Below are positions 26,084 through 34,539 of a stretch of DNA of 64,000 nucleotides, one piece after another. Position numbers and translations under genes: made by a program. The stretch spans positions 62,001-126,000 of the forward strand of contig NZ_JADNLK010000002.1 in the NCBI RefSeq assembly GCF_015555905.1, in the 5' to 3' direction. The number at the start of each line of letters is the position of its first letter. The first letter of the stretch is position 1. The notes beneath the pieces are model-generated. The model ran no database searches, was not told the DNA's origin, and worked only from the letters and a program-made list of their open reading frames with translations. This stretch comes from Clostridium sp. D43t1_170807_H7 (GTDB lineage: Bacteria; Bacillota; Clostridia; Clostridiales; Clostridiaceae).

Positions 26084-28285
26084 TTATTTTACAAATGTTA
26101 TTTTTACTTTAAATAAATCTCCATCTACACTGATGTTAAAAGTTCCACCTTGAAGTTCAACAAAGCTTTTAGCAATTGCAAGTCCTAATCCAGAACCTTC
26201 AGTATTTCTTGATTCATCTCCTCTTATAAATCTTTCTGCTATTGTATCTACATTAAATGTTATTTCTTCTGCAGCCATATTTTTCATTATTATCTCAACA
26301 TTATTTTTATTTTCAATAATATCAATAAATACTCTTGTATTAGGCATTGCATATTTAGTCATATTAATTACTAAATTTTCAAATACTCTAAATGTACGTT
26401 GACTATCTAAAGGTAATATAACTTTTCCTTCTGGCATATTATTTCTAACTGATAAATTTGCTTCTTCAAGTTTATCCTCTAATTCTAATAATGTTTGTTT
26501 CATTAAAGATACAACATCAATATTTTCTATATTTAATGCAATATTTCCACTAGTTGCTTTACTCATTTCAAATAAATCTTCTATTAAAACTTGAAGCCTT
26601 TGAGACTTTCTATCTAAAGTTTCAATGTATTGTTTACGTTTCTCCTCTGATAGATTTTCATCTTTTAAAAGATCTACATAAGTAATTATTGCTGTTAAAG
26701 GAGTTTTTAAATCATGTGATACATTTGATATTAAATCAGTTTTCATTTTTTGACTTTTAATCTCTTCATCAACAGCCTTTTTAAATCCACATTGAATCTT
26801 TTCTAAGTCATTCTTAAATCCTTCAAATAACCATAAGTCTTCCTCTATCTTTACATCTAAATTGCCTTCTGCAATTTTACTTGTTGCTTCTCTAAGCTTG
26901 CTATATTTTTCACTTATTCTATCAACATATTTTCTTATAACAAAAAATAAAATAATTGAATAAATTATAGCCACAGGAATTCCAAAGAACCAAATAGAAG
27001 CTATTATTAACAATATTATTAAGTTTATTATTAATATCTTTATTATTAGTTTATTATTTTTCTCTCTTAAATCAACCTTAGTTACTTCATCTAATATTCC
27101 TTTAATAATTCTAATAAAATACATTAATATCATTCCAACTATTGTTCTTCTTTTTATATATTCAATAATTCTAATATTAAACATATATTTAATAACTAAT
27201 ATAAAGAAAAATACTGATGCATAGCTAAATACCCATATTATAAAATTAAATGCCCATATTACTATTTGGGGAATAATTAAATTTGATATCATTTTTGTAA
27301 ATAACGCTTGGAAATCTCCATTTAAAGTATCGCTTATAAGTCGACCTGATAAAGGACCTAAAGCAGCTATAGCAAATCCAATAATAACTATCCAAATTTC
27401 AAATGGAATTTTACTTATTTCCTTAAATAAAACTGCAGATTTAGCCTTTCTAATAGGGAATATTAAAGCTATTAATGCAACAATACTAGCTATTATAAAT
27501 GCTATACTAGGTCCTATAGTCATATATCCTCTCATATCTGCATTTCGTATTCCCCAACTAATACCATCATATGAAGTTAAAATTTTAGGTATAGCATATA
27601 CAAATGTAACATTTTTAATTGGATTCATAGTTATATTATAATATCCATTTTCATAATCATTATAATCATTTCTAATAACTGTTAAACTTCTTTCTATATT
27701 AGATTTTAGATATTCTTTATCCGCCCCCATACATTCCTTAATATCTATATTTCCATCTGAATCAAAATCAATAATAGCGTAAAATTGATATTCATCTTTA
27801 TTTACTTCAGATAAATCAATATTATTATTTTCAAATTTCACATTTCCATTTAATTTAGTATTAGTTTTATTATTTGAATTATTATAATACCAATATCTTA
27901 AGTTTCCAAACTCCGTAATATTTTTCCAACGCAATACTTTATTATTAAATGCATTCAATCGATTATTTACTTCATTTGCTACATAATTCTCATATTCATC
28001 TGAATTTGTAGATAAATTCTTTTTTATGTCTAATAAATATTCACTTGGATTTTCACTTTCCTTAATGGAATCATAATATAATGCATAACTAGACTCTGCT
28101 ATAGTATTGGCAAATCCATATTCATTAAAATAATCTACCTTTACACTTTTAGCTAATTTATCTATTGTTTTATATGAACTACACATTCCTAAAGCAGCTA
28201 TAACTATGATTCCTATCATTATTAATGTAGATATAAGCCCTCTACTCTTATATACTTCTTTATTGCTTTTCAATTTTATATCCAA
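26084..28285 (-). CDS. Membrane sensor histidine kinase
   Basis: A 733-residue kinase. There is an N-terminal helix (about 14-34), a roughly 200-residue extracytoplasmic domain, then a large membrane region with about seven helices (about 240-450), and a HAMP-like linker. A HisKA domain follows with phospho-acceptor His524 in NVSHDLKTPLTAI, then a HATPase with GSGLGLAIAKS near 697-707. The catalytic part resembles the VanS/PhoR group. Its gene overlaps the response-regulator gene by 26 bp, so they are translated coupled. The start is a TTG at 28285 and is not certain, because the site lies within the regulator gene. The signal is unknown; the unusually large membrane domain suggests sensing within the bilayer. 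Confidence 0.9.
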   Translation of the reverse strand: MDIKLKSNKEVYKSRGLISTLIMIGIIVIAALGMCSSYKTIDKLAKSVKVDYFNEYGFANTIAESSYALYYDSIKESENPSEYLLDIKKNLSTNSDEYENYVANEVNNRLNAFNNKVLRWKNITEFGNLRYWYYNNSNNKTNTKLNGNVKFENNNIDLSEVNKDEYQFYAIIDFDSDGNIDIKECMGADKEYLKSNIERSLTVIRNDYNDYENGYYNITMNPIKNVTFVYAIPKILTSYDGISWGIRNADMRGYMTIGPSIAFIIASIVALIALIFPIRKAKSAVLFKEISKIPFEIWIVIIGFAIAALGPLSGRLISDTLNGDFQALFTKMISNLIIPQIVIWAFNFIIWVFSYASVFFFILVIKYMFNIRIIEYIKRRTIVGMILMYFIRIIKGILDEVTKVDLREKNNKLIIKILIINLIILLIIASIWFFGIPVAIIYSIILFFVIRKYVDRISEKYSKLREATSKIAEGNLDVKIEEDLWLFEGFKNDLEKIQCGFKKAVDEEIKSQKMKTDLISNVSHDLKTPLTAIITYVDLLKDENLSEEKRKQYIETLDRKSQRLQVLIEDLFEMSKATSGNIALNIENIDVVSLMKQTLLELEDKLEEANLSVRNNMPEGKVILPLDSQRTFRVFENLVINMTKYAMPNTRVFIDIIENKNNVEIIMKNMAAEEITFNVDTIAERFIRGDESRNTEGSGLGLAIAKSFVELQGGTFNISVDGDLFKVKITFVK

Positions 28286-28973
28286 CTCCCCACACCACCT
28301 TCAAATATTTTGGATTTTTAGGATTAATCTCAATCTTTTCTCTTATCTTTCTTATATGAACCATTATAGTATCAGTATTTATCGCTTGTTCATTCCATAC
28401 TCTTTCATATATTTCCTCAGCAGCAAATACCCTTCCTGGATTTTTTATAAGTAATGCTAATATTTTAAACTCAATGGGTGTTAGCTTAACTGGCTTTTCA
28501 TCAACAGTCACTTCTTTAGTATCAAAGTTTAATTCCAATCCACCAACACTATAGATATTTTCTTTAACTTCGGGTTGTTTTACCATATTTAAAAATTTTG
28601 AATATCTTCTAAGCTGAGAGTTAACTCTTGCTAATAATTCAAGTGGTCTAAATGGCTTAGTGACATAATCATCTGCTCCTACATTAAGTCCCATTATCTT
28701 ATCTACTTCTTCTGATTTTGCGGATAACATTATTACAGGAAAATTATGATTTTCTCTAAGTTTCATAACAAAAGTTATACCATCCATTTTAGGCATCATT
28801 ACATCAACTATTGCTAAATGAATAACTTCTTTTTTTAATACTTCCAAACCTTCTATTCCATTATTTGCTATAAAAACATTATATCCTTGATTTGTTAGAT
28901 ATGCTTCTAGAGCAATTGCTATATCATTTTCATCTTCAACAATTAAAACATTGTATGAGCTCATTTTATCCAT
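28260..28973 (-). CDS. OmpR/VanR-family response regulator
   Basis: A 237-residue regulator. Receiver domain about residues 8-120 with acidic residues EDEND, phosphoacceptor Asp57 in AIVDVMMPKMDG and Lys in DDYVTKPFRP. The C-terminal winged helix (about 138-235) has LTPIEFKILALLIKNPGRV and the DTIMVHIRKIREKI recognition region. First gene of a two-gene operon with the kinase that overlaps its end. Start ATG with AAGGAGGG. The target genes are not identified; the DedA gene is upstream and the CPA2 antiporter downstream. Confidence 0.95.
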   Translation of the reverse strand: MDKMSSYNVLIVEDENDIAIALEAYLTNQGYNVFIANNGIEGLEVLKKEVIHLAIVDVMMPKMDGITFVMKLRENHNFPVIMLSAKSEEVDKIMGLNVGADDYVTKPFRPLELLARVNSQLRRYSKFLNMVKQPEVKENIYSVGGLELNFDTKEVTVDEKPVKLTPIEFKILALLIKNPGRVFAAEEIYERVWNEQAINTDTIMVHIRKIREKIEINPKNPKYLKVVWGVGYKIEKQ

Positions 28974-29080
28974 TATTGTTTATCCCTCCTTTTTTATTTT
29001 ACAAACATGTTTACTTACTATATTATCAATAATAATTCTAAAAACTAAACAACAACCATATATAATTCTAAAGATTTTCT

Positions 29081-29128
29081 AAAAAAATTCCTCAGAAGAA
29101 ATAAACAAATTTTCTTTCTTCTGAGGAA
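29081..29128 (-). terminator. Terminator of the DedA gene
   Basis: TTCCTCAGAAGAAA and TTTCTTCTGAGGAA are perfect 14-bp arms, followed on the minus strand by seven T. Confidence 0.9.
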
Positions 29129-29140
29129 CTATATATCTAA

Positions 29141-29650
29141 CTAAGTTATATACTTTAAAATACTTTCACCTAAAATATATCCTGTTAAAATAAATACACT
29201 ATTCCATATTAATATTCCAAGAGCTGAATATACTGTATATTTAAAAAAATTCATTTTAAGTACTCCTGCTGGTATTGCAATTATAGTTCTTGCAACTGGA
29301 ATAAGTCTACTTAAAAATACACCAATATGTCCTTTACTTCTTAAATACTCTAACTTTTCATCTATATACTTCTTTTGCTTTGGAAATTTCTTAGTATATT
29401 TGTCTAATAAAAAATTTCCTCCATAAAACCCTAAAAAGTATAAAACCCAACTTCCAATCACTCCAGCAATAACTGATAATATTAGTACAAAAGGAAAATT
29501 CATTTCTCCTCTTGATATCCATAATCCTGCTAATGGCATTATTATCCCTGCTGGAAGCCCTGGTAAATTTAAATATTCTAAAAATACAATTATAAATATA
29601 AATAATACACCATACTGCGACAAATAATTTAAAATACTATTAGCATCCAC
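29141..29650 (-). CDS. DedA-family membrane protein
   Basis: A 169-residue integral membrane protein of the DedA/SNARE-associated (VTT) family. It has the family features PGLPAGIIMPLAG near 29-41 and FLSRLIPVARTIIAIPAGVLKMN near 113-135, with the conserved Arg/Pro. Family members act as phospholipid scramblases or in undecaprenyl-phosphate recycling, supporting cell envelope and pH homeostasis. It is somewhat shorter than the usual 200 residues but spans the core. Monocistronic. Confidence 0.9.
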   Translation of the reverse strand: MDANSILNYLSQYGVLFIFIIVFLEYLNLPGLPAGIIMPLAGLWISRGEMNFPFVLILSVIAGVIGSWVLYFLGFYGGNFLLDKYTKKFPKQKKYIDEKLEYLRSKGHIGVFLSRLIPVARTIIAIPAGVLKMNFFKYTVYSALGILIWNSVFILTGYILGESILKYIT

Positions 29651-29760
29651 ATTTTCCCCTCCAATTTTATCCTTTTCCCCCTTATTATAATTCTATAATA
29701 TATCTAATAAATAAGGAAGATATTATACTAAATCTAAAGAAATTCTTAAAATTTAATATA

Positions 29761-29798
29761 ATAAAAGACTATTACAATTCAATTTGCAATAGTCTTTC
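29761..29798 (-). terminator. Terminator at the end of the transporter operon
   Basis: AAAGACTATTGCAA pairs with TTGTAATAGTCTTT (minus strand), followed by TATTATATT. A smaller perfect hairpin (GCACTA/TAGTGC, 29891-29910) sits right after the DUF1653 stop codon. Confidence 0.75.
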
Positions 29799-29924
29799 TA
29801 ACCATACCAATTATTAAATTACTTTTTAACTTAAAACTTATTCTACAATTAAAGGCAATTCTACAATGAAAGAGAAAATATATTAGCTAATGACATTCGC
29901 ACTATTATTTAGTGCGCAATTTAG

Positions 29925-30173
29925 TTATTTTACACTTTTCACTTCGAACTCTTGGAATCTATACTTTTGACCTGTTGGATTAATCTTCCCCTCTGGAACT
30001 TCTTCAATAAACATCTCATAAGGTCTTACAAAAAGTCCACAATCCCCATATAAGGCTCTATAAAGAACCATGGTTTCTTGAGTTTCTGAATGCTTAACAA
30101 AGTCTTCAACTAAATATAAATCTCCTTTAAAATGTCTGAAAATCTTTCCCTTAGAATTAGATATATCTCTCAT
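29925..30173 (-). CDS. DUF1653 domain protein
   Basis: An 82-residue protein starting at the ATG at 30173, 7 nt after GGAGG. The longer reading frame upstream overlaps the previous gene. The family signature GKIFRHFKGDLYLVEDFVKHSETQETMVLYRALYGDCGLFVRPYEMF (read here in short pieces: RHFKGDLY, AKHSET-like VKHSET, YRALYGD, VRPYEMF) covers most of the chain and indicates a small beta-barrel-like fold. Its role is unknown. It is the last gene of the hybrid transporter operon, which may be incidental. Confidence 0.85.
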   Translation of the reverse strand: MRDISNSKGKIFRHFKGDLYLVEDFVKHSETQETMVLYRALYGDCGLFVRPYEMFIEEVPEGKINPTGQKYRFQEFEVKSVK

Positions 30174-30228
30174 AATTTTTCCTCCGTTAATAATATTTTG
30201 TATTTGAAATAAAAGAAACAGTCTGCTA

Positions 30229-31455
30229 TTAACAAACTGCTTCATCTATTATATCATTATTTTCCACTTCAGTATTTACTTCTTCTTCATAAATTAAATA
30301 CTTTTCATGAACCGTTATAAAGTAATTTCCACAAAGATATAAAGGGTATATTAACCATATCATAGTTATGTTTACATCAAAACTATATTTAGACCAAATC
30401 ATTAATATAGCAACAAATGAAGAAAGTATTGAAATTCCATTATTAATTATTAATGTTTTAATATCATTTATATTTATAATCTTTAAGTTAATGACAAATA
30501 ATATTATTGTAAATATTGAGTATAATACTGATTTTAATAAGTTTTCTATATTATAAATATCAACTCCATATTTTTTCATATAAAGTACATATTCAAGCTT
30601 TTCCTTGTATTCTTTCCCCATCTTACTCCAAAAATCAAAATCAGACCACTTATTTGGAATCATATCTAACGGAATTGAAATTTTAATGTTTGTAACCTTA
30701 AAGAATATAAATACAGAAGCAATAGACATTAAAATATATAGAATCACTAAAACTGGTTTATTTCTTGATTTAAATAAACTAGCTATTATCTTAGTTAAAA
30801 TCAATACTAAAGCAATAATTGGGAATATTAATGCTATAAACTTAGCTAACATATAATATATATTCCCGCTAATAGCCATTTCATTAATTCCAAACATCAT
30901 TTTAAAATCTTCGATCTTATTTAATGTTAAATCTGTACCATCTATTGTTAAGCCATCTAAAACCTGTGAAGGATCTTCTGATGCTTGAATCATAATATTA
31001 GCTTTAGAACCTTTTAAAATTCCCCTTACAATTAAAGTTCTATCATTATAAACGATCTCTCTACCTACACAGTTACTACTTCCAAACAACTTATAAGATG
31101 TATCACTATCTATTAAACATCCCTCTAAATCATCAGTAAATAAGTTTGACCCCTTAACTAATAAATTAGATGAGCCCTTTATAGTTAAAACATCTAAATC
31201 ACTTGCAGTCTTCCCTAAATCAGGATTATTAGCAGATTGTAATGCTTCTTCCGCCCAGCCTACTATAGCTAACTCTGGATCTGCTTCTTTTATACTCTTA
31301 ATTATCTCTGTATTATAATTTTCATTTTCAAAATAGAAATTTAAAGTTTTATTTTCACTTCCTATATTATTTGCATAACCTAAAGATATTCCCCAGCACA
31401 TAATTAAAGCAAATATAAGAATTATTCTAACTATGTGCTTTAAATACCTTATCAT
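30229..31455 (-). CDS. Membrane protein with MacB-like periplasmic domain, no FtsX ATPase partner
   Basis: A 408-residue protein. One N-terminal helix (about 7-27) is followed by an extracytoplasmic domain of about 170 residues whose pattern recalls the MacB periplasmic core: early VGWAEEALQSANN, DVLTIKG, GREIVYNDRTLIVRGIL. Five or six further helices follow (about 203-225, 235-258, 310-330, 340-360, 370-390). It does not show a normal FtsX three-helix block or gating residues, and there is no ATPase next to it. Its start overlaps the stop of the HlyD-like gene (ATGA), so the two are co-translated. Function unknown; probably forms a complex with the adaptor protein. Confidence 0.6.
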   Translation of the reverse strand: MIRYLKHIVRIILIFALIMCWGISLGYANNIGSENKTLNFYFENENYNTEIIKSIKEADPELAIVGWAEEALQSANNPDLGKTASDLDVLTIKGSSNLLVKGSNLFTDDLEGCLIDSDTSYKLFGSSNCVGREIVYNDRTLIVRGILKGSKANIMIQASEDPSQVLDGLTIDGTDLTLNKIEDFKMMFGINEMAISGNIYYMLAKFIALIFPIIALVLILTKIIASLFKSRNKPVLVILYILMSIASVFIFFKVTNIKISIPLDMIPNKWSDFDFWSKMGKEYKEKLEYVLYMKKYGVDIYNIENLLKSVLYSIFTIILFVINLKIININDIKTLIINNGISILSSFVAILMIWSKYSFDVNITMIWLIYPLYLCGNYFITVHEKYLIYEEEVNTEVENNDIIDEAVC

Positions 31456-32756
31456 TCCGTCTCCAGGCGAACTCTATCGCCATCTTCTACTGCTTTATTG
31501 CTATCAATAATTATTTTATCATTTCTTCCTAATACGCCTTCAGTTACCGCTGCATATTCACCATCTCTTTTTTCAACTTTTACATCAACTCTTTTGGCTG
31601 TTAACTCTTCACCTAATACAGTTTCTTTTTCAGTAACAACTAATACATAATAATCAGTACCATCACCTTGTCTTAATGCTGCTAAAGGAACACATGTACC
31701 ATATTTCTTTGATTTACTTGAAACTACAATTTCTCCACTATCATCAATTTCTCCTATTCCTACTGGTAAAACAACTGTTACATTTAAAATATCAGCATTA
31801 TCTTGATTTCTAGAAATAGAGTCAATAGTTAAATTTTCAATAATACCATAAGTACCTAAATTTAAAGCAACAGTTTGCCCTTGTTTTATTGAGGTTCTAT
31901 TTTCCTTATCAATTTCTCCAACAAATTTATATCCTTCATTCTTATCTGCAATTGATGCTATAGTATCAGTTGTAACTCCACCATTTTCTGCAACGACACT
32001 AGTAACTATCCCTTCTTTTTCTGAAATAATTTTTCCACTAGCATCTAATAAAGGTTGAAGTTTTGCAAGTTCTTTATTATATTCATCAGTTTTAAGAGAG
32101 TCCTTTGTATCTTGAAGCGCTCTATCTAAATCTACAGTATCATTTGACTCAACAACAGCTGCATCATACATAGACTTCTTTGATTGATAATCAGAATATA
32201 AACTTTCTTCTGTTCCTGGATCCTTTTCTTCATCACTTAACTTTGAATAATTATCTAACGCTTGCTTTGCTGCATTCATTTCATTTAAAGCACTTTGTAC
32301 AGCTTGCTTTTTTACATTTATAGCCTTATTATAATCTTCTGTAGCACGTGTTAAAGTCTTTTGCTCTTGTGCTATATTTTCTTTAATTTCATTAACCTTT
32401 TTCTCTAAGTCTTCAGTATCAAGTTCAACTAAGGTATCTCCAACTTTAATAATTGAACCTTCACTTATATTTACATAATTAATCTTAAGACCTTCAACTA
32501 CAGAAATTTTTTCTTCTCTATTTTTTACAACTACACCCTTAGCAGTAATTTCATCTACTATTGTTTTAGTCTTTGGCTTATCAACTTTAACTCTTGGTAT
32601 AGTCATAGAATCTGCTGCCCTAGATAACATTGTACATCCTATCATTAATATTAAAAAAGTAAACAACGCTTTTACAGCTTTTTTCTGTAAAGTATCCTTT
32701 CCTTTTTTTATATATTTAAAATTTATAACTTTTTTAATTTTTGCTTTTTTACTCAT
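31452..32756 (-). CDS. HlyD/MacA-like periplasmic adaptor (membrane fusion) protein
   Basis: A 434-residue protein. A basic cytoplasmic start is followed by one anchor helix (about 27-46). A barrel-sandwich half (about 80-112, VNISEGSIIKVGDTLVELD) follows, then a long helical hairpin (about 113-235), the second barrel-sandwich half (about 240-280, ISEKEGIVTSVVAENGG), and a beta-barrel and membrane-proximal C-terminus. This is the MacA/HlyD/YknX plan. In Gram-positive bacteria such proteins sit outside the membrane and couple to ABC exporters. Here it lies between two carbohydrate importer permeases and a MacB-domain protein, 6 bp after the second permease. A combined complex is possible but unproven. 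Confidence 0.85.
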   Translation of the reverse strand: MSKKAKIKKVINFKYIKKGKDTLQKKAVKALFTFLILMIGCTMLSRAADSMTIPRVKVDKPKTKTIVDEITAKGVVVKNREEKISVVEGLKINYVNISEGSIIKVGDTLVELDTEDLEKKVNEIKENIAQEQKTLTRATEDYNKAINVKKQAVQSALNEMNAAKQALDNYSKLSDEEKDPGTEESLYSDYQSKKSMYDAAVVESNDTVDLDRALQDTKDSLKTDEYNKELAKLQPLLDASGKIISEKEGIVTSVVAENGGVTTDTIASIADKNEGYKFVGEIDKENRTSIKQGQTVALNLGTYGIIENLTIDSISRNQDNADILNVTVVLPVGIGEIDDSGEIVVSSKSKKYGTCVPLAALRQGDGTDYYVLVVTEKETVLGEELTAKRVDVKVEKRDGEYAAVTEGVLGRNDKIIIDSNKAVEDGDRVRLETE

Positions 32757-32762
32757 AAATTA

Positions 32763-33605
32763 TCATTCCTTTACTGCTGATGCTGCAATACCTTGCTCTA
32801 AATAGCTTTGTCCTGCGAAAAATACTATTATAGCTGCTATTAATGTTACAGCAGATGCTGTAAATGCTATATCAGCATTTTCTAAAGTAATATTTGGTAA
32901 ATAAATTGATAATGGCCATAATGTTTTATCTTTTAAAAATGTTAACGGTTGCTCTATTAAGTTCCAATATTCTAAGAATTGTAATACAACTGCAGACATT
33001 ATTCCTGGCATCCCTAATGGAATACCTATCTTAGCAAAAATAACAAGTTCACTAGCACCATCTACTCTCGCTGATTCAATAATTGACTTTGGTATATTAC
33101 AGAAAAATCTATACATTATAAATACTGAAAATGTTGAAAATATAGCAGGTAATATTATGCTTCCATGGGTATTAAGAAGATGTAACTTATCTAATACCAA
33201 GTAATTTGATAACATTGTAACTTGGAAAGGCATTAACATTACTACTATATAAATGGTAAATAGCACTTTCTTAAAGGGAAACTTATATCTTGCAAATCCC
33301 CAAGCTGCTGGAATACCAACTATAAGTTGTCCAGCTACTGATAAAAATACTATTTTTACAGAGTTCCAAAACATTACAAAAAACTCAGGGGTATCAAATA
33401 ATAATTCAACATATGCCCTTAATGTAGGGTAACTAGGCAATAATCCCCAACTTACATACTCTTTAGACTTTTCAGCAAATATTGGCGCAAGATAAGTATT
33501 TAATTCATCTACACTCATAAAAGATCCTGCCAATAAAAATATAACTGGGAAACACATAAATATAGATATTGCAACTAATATAATAAATACTATCCTTTTC
33601 TTCAT
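32763..33605 (-). CDS. Carbohydrate ABC transporter permease (MalG type)
   Basis: A 280-residue membrane protein of the MalG/LacG permease class with six helices. The EAA-type loop that contacts the ATPase is seen as ESARVDGASELVIFAKIGIPLGMPG, about 30 residues beginning near 180. I start it at the ATG at 33605, 9 nt after GAGGTG; a GTG four codons upstream lacks a site. Only 18 bp separate it from the MalF-type gene. No ATPase is in the operon, so it probably uses a shared MsmX/UgpC-type ATPase encoded elsewhere, as is usual for clostridial sugar importers. Confidence 0.92.
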   Translation of the reverse strand: MKKRIVFIILVAISIFMCFPVIFLLAGSFMSVDELNTYLAPIFAEKSKEYVSWGLLPSYPTLRAYVELLFDTPEFFVMFWNSVKIVFLSVAGQLIVGIPAAWGFARYKFPFKKVLFTIYIVVMLMPFQVTMLSNYLVLDKLHLLNTHGSIILPAIFSTFSVFIMYRFFCNIPKSIIESARVDGASELVIFAKIGIPLGMPGIMSAVVLQFLEYWNLIEQPLTFLKDKTLWPLSIYLPNITLENADIAFTASAVTLIAAIIVFFAGQSYLEQGIAASAVKE

Positions 33606-33623
33606 TGTATAAATCACCTCACT

Positions 33624-34538
33624 CTAATCCTGCTTTTCCCATGTTCTTTGTAATAGCATAATCAATATAAATATTATTATTGCCATAAGTACAGATGCAG
33701 CTGCCATTTTACTAAAATCCAATTCTCTAAACCAATTATTAAATAAGTGTTGTAGTAAATACATGCTCTTATCTGGATAATCACCTGCAACTAAATATGC
33801 TTCTCTAAATACTTTAAATGAATTAAGAAGGGATAATACTGCTACCGTATATAATGTAGGCTTTAAGCATGGTATTGTTATCTTAGTAAAGCACTGAAAA
33901 TCACTTGCCCCATCTACCTTAGCTGATTCATATATCTCTTTAGATATAGAATTTAATCCAGCTAACCATAAAATAATATTGTAGCCTAAGTTCTTCCATA
34001 TATAACTAAATACTAATATCCAAAAAGCCCACCCTGTACTCATCCAATCTTGACCTATCATATTAAACTTATCAAGCATAGCACTTAAAAATCCTTGTTC
34101 ATGAAAAACAATATTCCATATTAATACTACCGAAGCTATAGGCACTGCCATTGGTATTAAAAATGCCGTTCTTAATACCTTTGATGATTCTGTAAATTTA
34201 TTTAATACTACAGCTATTATTAATGATGATGATAATAATAATGGTATACATACAAGAACAAATTTTATAGTATTGCTAGCTGCTAGTTTAAAAGCTGAAT
34301 TATTGAATACTTCAGTATAATTTTGAAATCCTATAAATTCCCTTGAAATTGCACTTTGAAAAGATCTTAAAATTACATCTAAGAAGGGAAGCAGTGTAAA
34401 TACTGCTACCCCTATTAAACTTGGCAATACAAAATATAAACCAGTATATTTAGTTTTCTTCTTTACTTTTTCTTTTTCAATTTTCTCTGTTTTTGCTTTT
34501 CTTATTTCTTTTAATTTGTTTACTTTTAACTCTTCCAT
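33624..34538 (-). CDS. Carbohydrate ABC transporter permease (MalF/UgpA type)
   Basis: A 304-residue permease. A Lys-rich N-terminus (about 1-30) precedes six helices, and the EAA loop YESAKVDGASDFQCFTKITIPCLKP lies near 205-230. It forms the heterodimeric channel with the MalG-type protein next to it and receives substrate from the solute-binding lipoprotein encoded one base upstream of its own leader. Start ATG with CGGAG just ahead. Confidence 0.92.
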   Translation of the reverse strand: MEELKVNKLKEIRKAKTEKIEKEKVKKKTKYTGLYFVLPSLIGVAVFTLLPFLDVILRSFQSAISREFIGFQNYTEVFNNSAFKLAASNTIKFVLVCIPLLLSSSLIIAVVLNKFTESSKVLRTAFLIPMAVPIASVVLIWNIVFHEQGFLSAMLDKFNMIGQDWMSTGWAFWILVFSYIWKNLGYNIILWLAGLNSISKEIYESAKVDGASDFQCFTKITIPCLKPTLYTVAVLSLLNSFKVFREAYLVAGDYPDKSMYLLQHLFNNWFRELDFSKMAAASVLMAIIIFILIMLLQRTWEKQD

Positions 34539-34539
34539 A

